Of a DNA stretch of 64,000 nt, positions 30,802-39,918 are shown one piece after another. The position numbers and the translations under genes are program-made. Under the pieces are notes generated by a model. It did no database searches. It was not told the origin of the DNA and was given only the letters and a program-made list of their open reading frames with translations. Origin of the DNA: Ruminococcus sp. FC2018 (GTDB taxonomy: Bacteria > Bacillota > Clostridia > Oscillospirales > Ruminococcaceae); the NCBI RefSeq assembly GCF_000621805.1, contig NZ_JHXH01000002.1, forward strand, positions 176,538 to 240,537. Reading direction: 5' to 3'. How positions within the stretch are numbered: the stretch's first letter is position 1; each line of letters opens with the position of its first letter.

Positions 30802-32445
30802 ATGAGTAAAACATCTAAAACATCAAACGTAACAAAGAGAACAGTGAGTGCCCTGCTCACAGCAGCAATGATGACAACGACAGTTGCAACTATCTCGGCA
30901 TCGGCAAATAACGCACCGATAAGATCTGCTTCGTCGGTCATCACGATAGATGAGTATTTCAACAGAGCTGTTGAAGGCAAGAGCTACAAGCAAGTGATGG
31001 ATATGTGGGTAAAGGCATCGAGCGATCCCACAGAGGTATTCCCCGACGGTGCAGAGATCACGGGCGAAAAGCAGGAAGTGGTGGAGCAGCAGGCAGTGAC
31101 CAAGCTCAGACGATACGCTGCAAGCATCACGACTACTTTGATAAAATACGGGCTCAAGTCCTGCTGCGAAGGACTTGACGGTGCACTCGGAGAGCCTGTA
31201 AAGGTCATCTCAGAGAAGATATTCGATGTCAAGGAAGATGCTACGAATACTGAGGTTCTCAATACCGTTAATGCCAACACCAATAAGATCATTGACACTA
31301 TCATGTCGGCAGAAAACAAGATCATCAATAATGGCTGCAATCTTAACGTTGACAGCAAGTACGGTGAGGCTCTGGACAAGCTGGAAGCAGCAGCAAAAAC
31401 ATACCGTGACGGCATCTCGCTCGCAATGCAGAAGAGAAACAGCCGTGAACGTATTGTTGAGGTTGCAAACGTACTGGGCGATATGGACAACTGGGCAAAG
31501 GACAATCTCGTTGACAAGCTCAGCATCGCAAATGAGTATTTTACCTCGGAGCATTGCTCGGCAGACCCTCTCCACGGTTACAACATCTACAAAATGGCAA
31601 TGCAGAAGACTATCGACAACGGTGCAAAGTTTATGAGAGAAGCTGTTGAGAATTCGCAGAGCTACATTAAGGAAAAGACAAACAAGTATTTCAGATCCTG
31701 CATGACAATGCTTGAAATGCTCTCGGCTATGAATCAGGTCGACCAGCTCAAAGCAGAGGACGTTGCAAAGATGTCTCAGAAGCATCAGAGGATGTATGAA
31801 AAACTCAAGGACGGTGCAGGCAAGGCAAGCTACTATGAGGCAAAGATCCTCGACGGTCTTTTCGGCGACAACGGCGTAGTTACTAAATCAGCTAAGTACA
31901 TCGAATGCAAGAACACAGAGCCTACAACATTTGTCGGCAGAGGTCCTGATAAGCCCGTTAAGCTGTCAGCAAATCTTGAGAGCAGATGCGGCGAGTATTT
32001 CATCCATCGCACTACGACTCTGAAGGTACTTACGCACCTTGATTGGAAATGGTCAAACGGCGGCGATACGTATATGTTTGAACGGGGAGGACTCACAGGA
32101 AGTGAACTTGAATCTATCTGTAAGCATGCGATCAACATCGGATATACAGTAGCGAACTATCTGAGAAAGAACGGTTTTATTCTCAGCGATAGTATAAAGG
32201 ATAACAAAGATGCAGTTGTTCTGGCAACTTCACATTACAACGATCACCACGGCAAAGCTTTTGCTCACTATTATGCAGATGAAGGCTTAACCGGCTACGA
32301 TATGTTCAAGACCACCTATGCAAAGAACGCAGATCCTAAAAAGTGGGCTATATTGAAACACGAGCAGCTGGGCTTGTGGGTACCGGTAACTATCTCCGGA
32401 AAGTACGAGAATGACAGGGTTTTCGTTTTCTTCAAAAAGGCATAA
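30802..32445 (+). CDS. Secreted helical protein of unknown function, paralogue of the 558-aa protein
   Basis: 547 aa; GGAGGAAACTGAA precedes the ATG. The signal peptide (SALLTAAMMTTTVATISASA) is cut near residue 34. The rest is colinear with the protein at 14656, for example EAVENSQSYIKEKTNKYF, FGDNGVVTKSAKYIE, TEPTTFVGRG, DWKWSNGGD and the end DRVFVFFKKA. The shared Cys-Cys in GLKSCCEGLD and its partner's GLNACCDGLAD is notable. No recognised family. It uses the same promoter type as the microprotein operon and lies divergent from the sensor phosphatase, mirroring the neighbour arrangement of its paralogue. Confidence 0.85.
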   Translation: MSKTSKTSNVTKRTVSALLTAAMMTTTVATISASANNAPIRSASSVITIDEYFNRAVEGKSYKQVMDMWVKASSDPTEVFPDGAEITGEKQEVVEQQAVTKLRRYAASITTTLIKYGLKSCCEGLDGALGEPVKVISEKIFDVKEDATNTEVLNTVNANTNKIIDTIMSAENKIINNGCNLNVDSKYGEALDKLEAAAKTYRDGISLAMQKRNSRERIVEVANVLGDMDNWAKDNLVDKLSIANEYFTSEHCSADPLHGYNIYKMAMQKTIDNGAKFMREAVENSQSYIKEKTNKYFRSCMTMLEMLSAMNQVDQLKAEDVAKMSQKHQRMYEKLKDGAGKASYYEAKILDGLFGDNGVVTKSAKYIECKNTEPTTFVGRGPDKPVKLSANLESRCGEYFIHRTTTLKVLTHLDWKWSNGGDTYMFERGGLTGSELESICKHAINIGYTVANYLRKNGFILSDSIKDNKDAVVLATSHYNDHHGKAFAHYYADEGLTGYDMFKTTYAKNADPKKWAILKHEQLGLWVPVTISGKYENDRVFVFFKKA

Positions 32446-32470
32446 CAGAAAAATACAATAACACATCAAG

Positions 32471-32502
32471 TCCGAGAACGAGTTTTCGTCCTCGGATTTT
32501 TT
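32471..32502 (+). terminator. Intrinsic terminator after the 547-aa gene
   Basis: TCCGAG / CTCGGA outer stem with inner ACGA/TCGT pairing, then TTTTTT. Confidence 0.8.
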
Positions 32503-32545
32503 ATGCTCAAAACGCAAATGACAGCCCCGAGCAAAAACGCAAAAA

Positions 32546-32575
32546 AAGCCCTCACACATCTCTGTGCGAGGGCTT
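32546..32575 (-). terminator. Likely ancestral terminator of the tRNA-fMet gene
   Basis: AAGCCCTCACACA / TGTGCGAGGGCTT (one mismatch). On the minus strand it is followed by seven T. It lies just outside attL, where the tRNA transcript would have ended before the element inserted. Confidence 0.65.
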
Positions 32576-32612
32576 GGCCGAGCGTGCAGTGCACGGTTTG
32601 TGCACTGCTGTG

Positions 32613-33258
<646 letters not shown>

Positions 33259-33432
33259 AACTGCTGTTTTTTGATATGAGAAAACAACGTATTTACGGCG
33301 ATTATCGGATTTTGGTGTCCTAGCGGTGTCCTGGAGCATTGGTAATAGCGAGGCTGAAAGAGTGCGGATTCGATGCTATCCATTTCACGAACCCCATCAG
33401 CTCTTGTTTTTTTGCTTATTGTTTCAAACCGA

Positions 33433-33461
33433 TTGAAATCGAGGAGGGATTGTGGTATAAT
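33433..33461 (+). promoter_or_regulatory. Sigma-A promoter for the 195-aa gene
   Basis: TTGAAA (33433-33438), 17 bp, TATAAT (33456-33461). Confidence 0.75.
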
Positions 33462-33552
33462 TATTAATCAACAACGGATAATATCATTAGATTGCTCATA
33501 GGAGACTAACTATGAAACAAGAAGATTCTACATAAAAGAAAGGACTGTAAAA

Positions 33553-34140
33553 ATGCTGGTATTGATTGATGGAGAGCTAAAAAGCGTTGGAAAATGGGAA
33601 ATGCTCCTACAGCGTGACTTCCCATTTATGAGACAGGATTCGGATAGTGACGGCTCCAATATCTACAGAAAATGGGGCTTTGAATGCGGCGGAGGCTGGT
33701 ATAAGCTTCTGAGGGCTTGCTGCGAGTCCATTGTTAAACGATACGCAGAAGACGGGATTGGAATAGGGGAGATTGACTTTGAACCCACCCAGATCAAAGA
33801 AAAATACGGAACGCTGCGCTTTTATTATAGTTATACGGATGCTCCTTGTGGAATAGCTGCATTTGATAACCTTGCTACAGGAGAAAGTATCCGTATTGAA
33901 CCAAAATCGAAAGCGGATATAGATGATGCTAAGGCAAAGCTTAGACATGACATCTGCGCTATAGTAAGAGCTGCGGAAGAAGAGAGCAGCCACACTTGTG
34001 AGATTTGTGGCGCTGAAGGAAAATTGAGAAACGATTCTGATTTGGGCATCCATTGGGTGCGTACATTGTGCGATTCATGCCATGAAGATCGCATTAAAAA
34101 GGCTATAGAAAAAAGAAAGAAGATGAATGAAAACAGTTAG
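33553..34140 (+). CDS. Mobile-element protein with C-terminal CxxC zinc motif
   Basis: 195 aa. FECGGGWYKLLRACCESIV and QIKEKYGTLRFYYSYTDAP, followed by HTCEICGAEGKLRND and TLCDSCHEDRI, form a pattern repeatedly seen in phage and plasmid hypothetical proteins. The two CxxC pairs probably bind zinc. Function is unknown. It has its own promoter and a hairpin terminator, with base composition more AT-rich than the host regions. Confidence 0.75.
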   Translation: MLVLIDGELKSVGKWEMLLQRDFPFMRQDSDSDGSNIYRKWGFECGGGWYKLLRACCESIVKRYAEDGIGIGEIDFEPTQIKEKYGTLRFYYSYTDAPCGIAAFDNLATGESIRIEPKSKADIDDAKAKLRHDICAIVRAAEEESSHTCEICGAEGKLRNDSDLGIHWVRTLCDSCHEDRIKKAIEKRKKMNENS

Positions 34141-34177
34141 TGGAGATACAGCTTTAGATTCTTACCACTCAATTATT

Positions 34178-34216
34178 ATACGACCATTGAGCAGACAACC
34201 CGATGGTCGTATATTT
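34178..34216 (+). terminator. Terminator with att-derived arms
   Basis: Perfect 10-bp stem ATACGACCAT / ATGGTCGTAT followed by ATTTTG. Its arms match the TACGACCATCGGG motif of the left-end repeats. Confidence 0.7.
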
Positions 34217-34364
34217 TGCTTTAATTGGATTATGGTTGTCAGTCAGTTTATCTGAGGGTAGTGACACGACAGCGCAAATTATCAAAACTAAGAATTATAA
34301 TATTTGTAAATGCGCTTGATTTTCAAGGTGCATTATGATACAATTAATGATGGTGATATAAAAT

Positions 34365-35224
34365 ATGAGTAAGAATAAAACTGATAAACCTCTTCCAGAC
34401 CTGGTATATGATGCAAACAAAAAACGATGGGAGTATTATAATAAGATTTATCCTTCATTTAAGATCAATCCTAAATTACTGTATCGAAATACAAACAAAA
34501 CACGATTGGTTGGTCGATTTAAGTATTCTAATGGTGATCTCCAAAATGCAATAGAGATTGAACACATAAGTAAAAAACAACATCTTAAGAAATCAAAAAA
34601 AGAATGGTCAATAGTGCTATCGGGAGATTGTTTCTTTAATTTCAGTGAAAAGAAGATAAATTCATTTATAAAAACAATCAAACCAAATAAAGAAGAAACA
34701 TTGAAACTTCTTAAATCGTGTGCTGATAATTATCTGAGTGACGAGAACTGCGTTTTGATGCCTGTAACAGGTGCCATGAACAACATAAAAGGAAAAGCTT
34801 ATTTCCCCAAAGATGACACTTTGGCCATAAGCGGAAATGGACGCAGACCATCTAATGCCTATGATCGACCAGATACTCTCATTTATATGCTAGATCAGTT
34901 TTATAGTAAAAAGAAAAAAAGTTATCGTTATACGATGCAGGATTATTCTTTAGCAGCAGCATCTTTCGTGATTCATTAAATGGAATGAATTTTTCGGAAT
35001 ACTACAATTTCATGAACTCATTTAATTCAGCAGATGATTTTTGCCGTGTGCTTTTTAAAATGGATTCAGACTTTACTAAAAGAATGATCGATTCAGGTAA
35101 GAAACCGATTAAATCAGAGGATAATCTACTGAATTATCTAAATCTTGCTCAAGATTATTGGGAAAGCAGAAAAACCAAAAGGGGCGATGAAAAAAGTTTC
35201 CCCATCTCATTGCGTTCAATATAA
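34365..35224 (+). pseudogene. Unknown mobile-element gene, apparently frameshifted
   Basis: The first frame (204 codons) runs from ATG 34365 to a TAA at 34977. A second frame, entered by re-reading the A at 34961, continues as IFRDSLNGMNFSEYYNFMNS to 35224. Joined, they give about 286 aa with a sensible helical end (LNYLNLAQDYWESRK), so one gene was probably broken by a single-base deletion near a GCAGCAGC run. A -1 programmed frameshift is less likely. It is very AT-rich and Lys-rich, unlike its neighbours, and no family is recognised. About 280 bp without a gene follow, holding one hairpin. Confidence 0.6.
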
Positions 35225-35430
35225 CAGAATAAAAAACAAAGCACAAGAACAGTATCAAAGGAAGAATGTCTGAAAGTGATTACTGGTTGGTTTTAGTTAG
35301 TAGATATTTAAGTAGGTGGATACAATTTGAATAGATTCCCTTTGTATCAAACTAAGAATTCAGTGAATCTACGCTAGTTTCTAAACATCACACAATAGAA
35401 TAACTGTTCAAAGCTCAAGAGATTTCGACT

Positions 35431-35477
35431 GCTCGTACAAATTGGTTCAAACGAACCGATAGGTACGAGCTTTTTTT
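35431..35477 (+). terminator. Terminator hairpin directly before the amidoligase operon
   Basis: GCTCGTAC / GTACGAGC with inner TGGTTC / GAACC(G)A, then TTTTTTT (35471-35477). Only 33 nt separate it from the amidoligase start and no promoter fits between. The operon is therefore likely transcribed through it, possibly as an attenuator. Confidence 0.75.
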
Positions 35478-35510
35478 GTGCCCAAAATTCAATGAAGGGA
35501 GGTGAAAACC

Positions 35511-36545
35511 ATGGCAGATAACTTTGAAGGTATCAAGAATCGAAGGTTCGGTATTGAAATCGAGATGACAGGAATAACCCGCTGCAGCGCAGCTAAAGCT
35601 ATCCGAGATGTGCTGGGAGGTGATATTGACCATATCGGAGGCAGTTATGACAAGTACAAGATCTATGACGAGGACGGCAGAGCGTGGAGCATCGTGTCAG
35701 ATGCAAGCATCGATCCTTGCAAAAAGAACGGCGAACCTGCGAGTGACTTGTACAAAGTTGAGATGAACAGCCCTGTGCTTGACTATGATGACATTCCGCT
35801 GCTTCAGGAGGTGATACGAGGTCTTCGCAAGGCAGGAGCTATTACGGGAGCTGAATATGACTGCGGTACTCATGTGCATATCGATGCAGCTGATTTCTCG
35901 CCGCAGCAGATACGAAATCTCGTTAACATCTGGTCGAGCAAAGAAGATTTCCTTTGGGATGCTCTGCAGGTATCGAGTCTCAGATCTCGATATTGCCATA
36001 AGATCAATCGCAGCTTCGTTGAGGAACTGAACCGAAAGAAGCCCAAAGATATGTCAAAGATCAAGGATATGTGGTATAGCGAGACTTATCAGTCACCAAA
36101 CAACCATTATAATTCAACTCGGTACCATGCCCTGAATCTTCATTCATACTTTCAGGCAGGACATTTTGAGATACGAGCCTGCAACGCTTCACTTCATGCA
36201 GGTGAGGTCAGAGCACAGATAGTCCTTGCTCTTGCTATCTCAAATGCCGCCTTTACAAAGAAATATTGCTCACCAGCTGTATCTCGATCAGATAATATGA
36301 GATACAGCTTTCGTGTTTTCTTGCTGAATTTAGGCTTGATCGGTGACGAGTTCAAGAATTGCAGAACACATCTGCTAAAGCATTTGCAGGGCAATATTGC
36401 TTGGCGCCACCCTGAAGATGCGATTGCTCAAAGGGAACGGCTGAAAGCTCAAAGGGAGCTGGCAAGACAGCCTGAACCCGTTCAAGATGAACCGATTTGC
36501 GATGAAACTGAAGATGAGACTGAAGAAATGGAAATGAGTATGTAA
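35511..36545 (+). CDS. Amidoligase (glutamine-synthetase-like fold)
   Basis: Start at ATG 35511 (GGGAGGTG upstream) rather than the GTG three codons earlier; 344 aa. RRFGIEIEMTGITRCSAAKA, then YKVEMNSPVLDYDDIPLLQE, CGTHVHIDA, and YHALNLHSYFQAGHFEIRA are the signatures of the Amidoligase_2 family. Such enzymes are predicted to use ATP to form amide bonds between a carboxylate and an amine. Comparative genomics (Iyer, Aravind and colleagues) links them to GGCT proteins, as here. The C-terminus is an acidic tail ending EMEMSM, shared in style with downstream proteins. First gene of a ten-gene run. Confidence 0.88.
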   Translation: MADNFEGIKNRRFGIEIEMTGITRCSAAKAIRDVLGGDIDHIGGSYDKYKIYDEDGRAWSIVSDASIDPCKKNGEPASDLYKVEMNSPVLDYDDIPLLQEVIRGLRKAGAITGAEYDCGTHVHIDAADFSPQQIRNLVNIWSSKEDFLWDALQVSSLRSRYCHKINRSFVEELNRKKPKDMSKIKDMWYSETYQSPNNHYNSTRYHALNLHSYFQAGHFEIRACNASLHAGEVRAQIVLALAISNAAFTKKYCSPAVSRSDNMRYSFRVFLLNLGLIGDEFKNCRTHLLKHLQGNIAWRHPEDAIAQRERLKAQRELARQPEPVQDEPICDETEDETEEMEMSM

Positions 36546-36559
36546 ACGAAAGGAGAAAT

Positions 36560-37120
36560 ATGAGTAATAAAGAAGAATCAAAGAAACTGCTGTATATAGC
36601 GTACGGCAGCAATATCAATCTGTGGCAGATGGCGCTGCGCTGTCCTCACTCAAAGCCGCTTGATACGACAATGCTCGGGGGCTGGGAGCTGGAGTTCCGT
36701 GGTGTTGCCAATATAACGAAAAAGAAAGATGCCCAAACACCCGTACTGCTTTGGGAGCTTGATCCGAGGGATATTCCAAGATTGGATAGGTACGAAGGCT
36801 TCCCGAACAGCTACTTCAAAGAGAACATTGAGTTTGAAGTGAACGGAGAAAAGTGTGTGGGTATGGCGTATCTGATGGTGCCTGATACAAGGAGGATAAA
36901 CCCGCCTGCAAGCTACTACATGCAGACCATATGGGAGGGCTACCTTGAAAACGGTATGGACACCTCATATCTGCTTGAAGCACAGTCAAGAGCCTTGGAT
37001 GTTTCGGCTCAAAGAACGGTTGAAGAACATCTTGAACTGAATGAGATGGAAGAACAGTTTGATGATGAGGACGAGGACCCCGATATGGAAGATGACATTC
37101 AGATGTCTTTTGGGATATGA
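36560..37120 (+). CDS. Gamma-glutamylcyclotransferase-like (AIG2/GGCT) protein
   Basis: 186 aa. LLYIAYGSNINLWQMALRCP carries the YGSN substrate loop, and IPRLDRYEGFPNSYF supplies the catalytic Glu. The fold should cleave or cyclise gamma-glutamyl amides to 5-oxoproline plus an amine. Next to an amidoligase it may remove or edit the amide that enzyme makes. It ends in an acidic tail (EDEDPDMEDDIQMSFGI) resembling the amidoligase tail. RBS AAAGGAG; 14 nt after the amidoligase stop. Confidence 0.87.
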   Translation: MSNKEESKKLLYIAYGSNINLWQMALRCPHSKPLDTTMLGGWELEFRGVANITKKKDAQTPVLLWELDPRDIPRLDRYEGFPNSYFKENIEFEVNGEKCVGMAYLMVPDTRRINPPASYYMQTIWEGYLENGMDTSYLLEAQSRALDVSAQRTVEEHLELNEMEEQFDDEDEDPDMEDDIQMSFGI

Positions 37121-37132
37121 GGGGGTGAGAAG

Positions 37133-37396
37133 ATGCAGTATAAAGGGTATGTTGTAAGGATAACACCGGCCGATGACCTCAAACGAACTGACGAGCTCGG
37201 CAGAGAAACGACTTGTGAAGGCTTTCGCTTTGAGGTGTTCAGAGATAAGGAAATGACCGATCTGCTTGATGAATTCTCGGCAGCGGTCGATTACGAGATA
37301 CTTGAAAACAGCCTCGAGGAAGCCGAGCAGTTTGCAAAAGACACGATTATCTGCGAGGAAAAACAGTTTGATGCCTCGCAGGAAATGAGTATGTAA
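37133..37396 (+). CDS. Unknown 87-aa protein with EMSM tail
   Basis: 87 aa. Begins MQYKGYVVRITPADDLKRTD and ends FDASQEMSM. Mixed alpha/beta, no membrane segment. Similar small proteins accompany amidoligase genes in Firmicute elements, but I know no assigned function. Its last four residues match the amidoligase end (EMSM). Strong GAGGGGGTG ribosome site and 12-nt spacing keep it in the operon. Confidence 0.75.
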   Translation: MQYKGYVVRITPADDLKRTDELGRETTCEGFRFEVFRDKEMTDLLDEFSAAVDYEILENSLEEAEQFAKDTIICEEKQFDASQEMSM

Positions 37397-37408
37397 GGAG
37401 TGAAAAGT

Positions 37409-37783
37409 ATGGAACAGCTTATAATCAACACATCTTTGTTAAGGAAAGAGCCTGCCTTTGAGGTCAGATCATGCGTAGTCGAAAAGGCAGTCGGTGTTTC
37501 ACACGCTGAGTTTGAAAACCTTCGTAGGAATACGCTTAAGGACAATAATCTCATTGCAAGAAACAAGGGGAATATGTGGTTTGGTACAGATGACAGATAC
37601 CACTGCCTGCTTGTTTATGACAAGGAACAGGGCGATGGTCTGCTTGTAGAAAGCGAGGGTTATGACTACGCACGATACGCACAGTATATCCCACAAGCAA
37701 AGATCATCTACGAGAACTACTGTCAGTCACAGCAGCTCGAACAGGATGAGACTGAAGATGAAACAATGGATTTTGAAATGTGA
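37409..37783 (+). CDS. Unknown 124-aa protein with acidic MDFEM tail
   Basis: Start at ATG 37409, GGAG upstream. The body (EVRSCVVEKAVGVSHAEFEN, then DGLLVESEGYDYARYAQYIP) resembles small proteins with a DUF6329-like or YodL-like appearance in mobile elements, though I cannot name the family with confidence. The C-terminus DETEDETMDFEM parallels the amidoligase tail DETEDETEEMEMSM almost residue for residue at its start, which suggests a common tail module. Same operon. Confidence 0.72.
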   Translation: MEQLIINTSLLRKEPAFEVRSCVVEKAVGVSHAEFENLRRNTLKDNNLIARNKGNMWFGTDDRYHCLLVYDKEQGDGLLVESEGYDYARYAQYIPQAKIIYENYCQSQQLEQDETEDETMDFEM

Positions 37784-37792
37784 GGTGAGACA

Positions 37793-37933
37793 ATGTACGA
37801 AAAGATAGATATACCACAGCCGATTGCAGATGAGATAGTTCATAAGGCTGAACAGGAAGGTATTTCGGTTGATGATGTGGTCGTAAGAGCGATAATAAAC
37901 TGCTTGAGAAAGGATGATGAAAATGCCGGATAA
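37793..37933 (+). CDS. 46-aa ribbon-helix-helix-like protein
   Basis: ATG lies 9 nt after GAGGTGAGAC's GAGG and the frame is 46 codons. IDIPQPIADEIVHKAEQEG then SVDDVVVRAIINCLRK has the strand-helix-helix spacing of a CopG/Arc-type DNA-binding domain. The stop overlaps the start of the next RHH gene, so the two may act together as a regulator or partition-like protein. No acidic tail. Confidence 0.65.
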   Translation: MYEKIDIPQPIADEIVHKAEQEGISVDDVVVRAIINCLRKDDENAG

Positions 37934-38333
37934 TGAGATGAAAGGCATCACCGTCAAGGTCGATGCACAGCTGCACGCACAGGTGAAAGAGTACATTGAA
38001 GCTCACGGAATGACGATGGGAGAATTTGTTTCAAAGGCACTCGACAGTGAGCTTCACCCACCGCAGATGAGAGGAGGTGTTAATATGGCTAACAGGACAC
38101 TTGCGTTCCAGGTGCCAGAGGAATTGTTCGACAGGATCAAGGACTATCTGAACCGTCATCCCGGTTTGACACAGAGACAGTTCATGCTTGGTCTTATACA
38201 GGCTGAGCTCGACAGAGATATGCAGCAGACCAATGAGACCAATCAGCAGCCCGAAGAAACTGAGGAAGAAGAACCCGATGAGAACGAGGAACTTGATGAA
38301 GATGAAGAAGAATCAATGGATATGAGTATGTGA
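37923..38333 (+). CDS. Tandem ribbon-helix-helix protein with acidic MDMSM tail
   Basis: 136 aa from ATG 37923. Two Arc/CopG-like units: ITVKVDAQLHAQVKEYIEAH with MTMGEFVSKALDSEL, then TLAFQVPEELFDRIKDYLNR with LTQRQFMLGLIQAEL. A long Glu/Asp tail follows (about 100-136), ending ESMDMSM. The duplicated RHH could mimic a dimer in one chain. The tail may be a recognition tag common to this operon or a nucleic-acid mimic that tunes binding. Confidence 0.75.
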   Translation: MPDNEMKGITVKVDAQLHAQVKEYIEAHGMTMGEFVSKALDSELHPPQMRGGVNMANRTLAFQVPEELFDRIKDYLNRHPGLTQRQFMLGLIQAELDRDMQQTNETNQQPEETEEEEPDENEELDEDEEESMDMSM

Positions 38334-38343
38334 GGTGTGAGAT

Positions 38344-38613
38344 ATGTTTATGACAGAAAAACAAGTTGAAATGTTGCGGAAGCAGTATCCGCCCGGAACA
38401 AGGCTTTGCTGTGATGAAATGCCGGATGATCCGAGACCAATCGAAAGCGGTACGATCGGCACGGTCGTAGGAGTCGATGATGCAGGTCAGATAATGATGA
38501 AGTGGGATAACGGCAGATCGCTCTCGCTTATACCCGGCGTTGACAGCTTTTATACTGTCGAACAGACCGAAGAACTGACAGAGGACTTGGACGAAGGTCC
38601 GGTCATGTCGTAG
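38344..38613 (+). CDS. DUF4314 protein
   Basis: 89 aa. LRKQYPPGTRLCCDEMPDDP, then GTIGTVVGVDDAGQIMMKWD, NGRSLSLIPGVDSF is the DUF4314 signature, a small SH3-like barrel common in Firmicute conjugative elements. Function unknown. It ends in an acidic segment TEDLDEGPVMS, a shorter relative of the tails upstream. GAGGTG ribosome site; overlapping operon spacing. Confidence 0.85.
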   Translation: MFMTEKQVEMLRKQYPPGTRLCCDEMPDDPRPIESGTIGTVVGVDDAGQIMMKWDNGRSLSLIPGVDSFYTVEQTEELTEDLDEGPVMS

Positions 38614-38625
38614 GAGGTGCTGCCA

Positions 38626-39918
38626 TTGATAAAATGTTTCGATATCTTCGCAGGTATCGGCGGCTTCAGGTCGGGACTTGAAAAAGTCGGCGGCTTTGAG
38701 TTTGTCGGCTCCTGCGAGATAGATAAGTATGCCCGGTGTGCATACATGGCGTTATACGACACCGGAAAGGAGGTGTACTTCGAAGATGCGAGAGATATCA
38801 AACCCGAAACCCTGCCGGATTTCGACTGTATTTGCGGAGGATTCCCTTGCCAGAGCTTTTCGATCGCTGGAAAGCGGCGAGGATTCGAAGATGCAAGAGG
38901 AACTCTCTTCTTTGAAATTGCCAGAATTGCCGCCGTTAAAAGACCTAAGTATCTGCTCCTTGAAAATGTTCCCGGCTTGCTGTCGCATGACAAAGGGTGG
39001 ACTTTTAAAGCCATCCTCGATGCGCTGGATGAACTGGGGTACGATGTCACATGGGAAGTGCTTAACAGCGCAGATCATTATGTCCCCCAAGCCAGGAAGA
39101 GAGTGTTCATTGTCGGATTTTCTCGAGACCGATGTGCCGGCAGAGTACTATCTTTCACAGAAGCAAACCCAAAAACTCTTGTCAGACGCATACCGGGACA
39201 TGAGGGAAACCGAGTCTACTCCACAGACGGACTCGGAATAACGCTGACAAGCACGGCAGGCGGTTTCGGCGGTAAGACAGGGCTGTACACCGATATGAAT
39301 GAGGACCTTGCAATAAAGATCAAATCACTCACTGCAAAAGGCTATCAGCTTGCGTATCCCGGTGACAGCATCGACCTTGCCTATGCTGACATGAACAGCC
39401 GCAGAGGTCGGGTAGGTCACGACATTGCCCATACGGTAGTTACTTCGCCAACACAAGGATACTATGAGGTCAAATGCATCGATATGAATGCAGAGCCGGA
39501 TATAACGGAAATCGCAAGATGTATCACTACTCGCCAGGACAGCGGTATAGGGCATCACAAGGGAGAAAAATCAGGAGTGATCGAAATTGATGAGCCGATA
39601 CCTGTCCATACACCGTTCCGTGAGAACGCCCGTCAGCAAGGCAGGCGGTTCAAGAGTGCAGGAGAACCTGCATTTACCATTACATCGACCGACAGGGACG
39701 GTGTTATCTGGATGGGATTTATTCGCAAATTGACACCCCGTGAGTGCTGGCGGCTGCAGGGCTTCACGGACGAGCAGTTTGACAAGGTACGAGCTGTGGG
39801 AATATCCAAAGCACAGCTCTACAAACAGGCGGGCAATGCCGTAACAGTTACGGTCATTGAAGCGCTTGGAAGGTTTATACGAATGATAGATGAAGAAAGA
39901 GAGGAATCTAATGAATAA
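38626..39918 (+). CDS. DNA (cytosine-5) methyltransferase
   Basis: TTG start at 38626, 8 nt after AGGAGG, is preferred; a GTG at 38617 would lie inside the ribosome site. 430 aa. All C5-methylase motifs are present: I FDIFAGIGGF, IV GGFPCQSFSIAG (catalytic Cys), VI LLENVPG, VIII PQARKRVFIVG and X QAGNAVTVTV. The target-recognition region (about 180-330) is long. No restriction enzyme is adjacent, so it is an orphan methylase, likely for anti-restriction or regulation by the element. It overlaps the antirepressor start. Confidence 0.93.
   Translation: MIKCFDIFAGIGGFRSGLEKVGGFEFVGSCEIDKYARCAYMALYDTGKEVYFEDARDIKPETLPDFDCICGGFPCQSFSIAGKRRGFEDARGTLFFEIARIAAVKRPKYLLLENVPGLLSHDKGWTFKAILDALDELGYDVTWEVLNSADHYVPQARKRVFIVGFSRDRCAGRVLSFTEANPKTLVRRIPGHEGNRVYSTDGLGITLTSTAGGFGGKTGLYTDMNEDLAIKIKSLTAKGYQLAYPGDSIDLAYADMNSRRGRVGHDIAHTVVTSPTQGYYEVKCIDMNAEPDITEIARCITTRQDSGIGHHKGEKSGVIEIDEPIPVHTPFRENARQQGRRFKSAGEPAFTITSTDRDGVIWMGFIRKLTPRECWRLQGFTDEQFDKVRAVGISKAQLYKQAGNAVTVTVIEALGRFIRMIDEEREESNE

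Noticed and set aside
30984..31785. Long open frames opposite the 547-aa protein gene
   Set aside because: Antisense shadows of a well-supported gene with no ribosome sites or family signatures.
38626..39918. Restriction-modification system
   Set aside because: Only the methylase is present; no endonuclease or specificity gene is adjacent, so it is treated as an orphan methylase.
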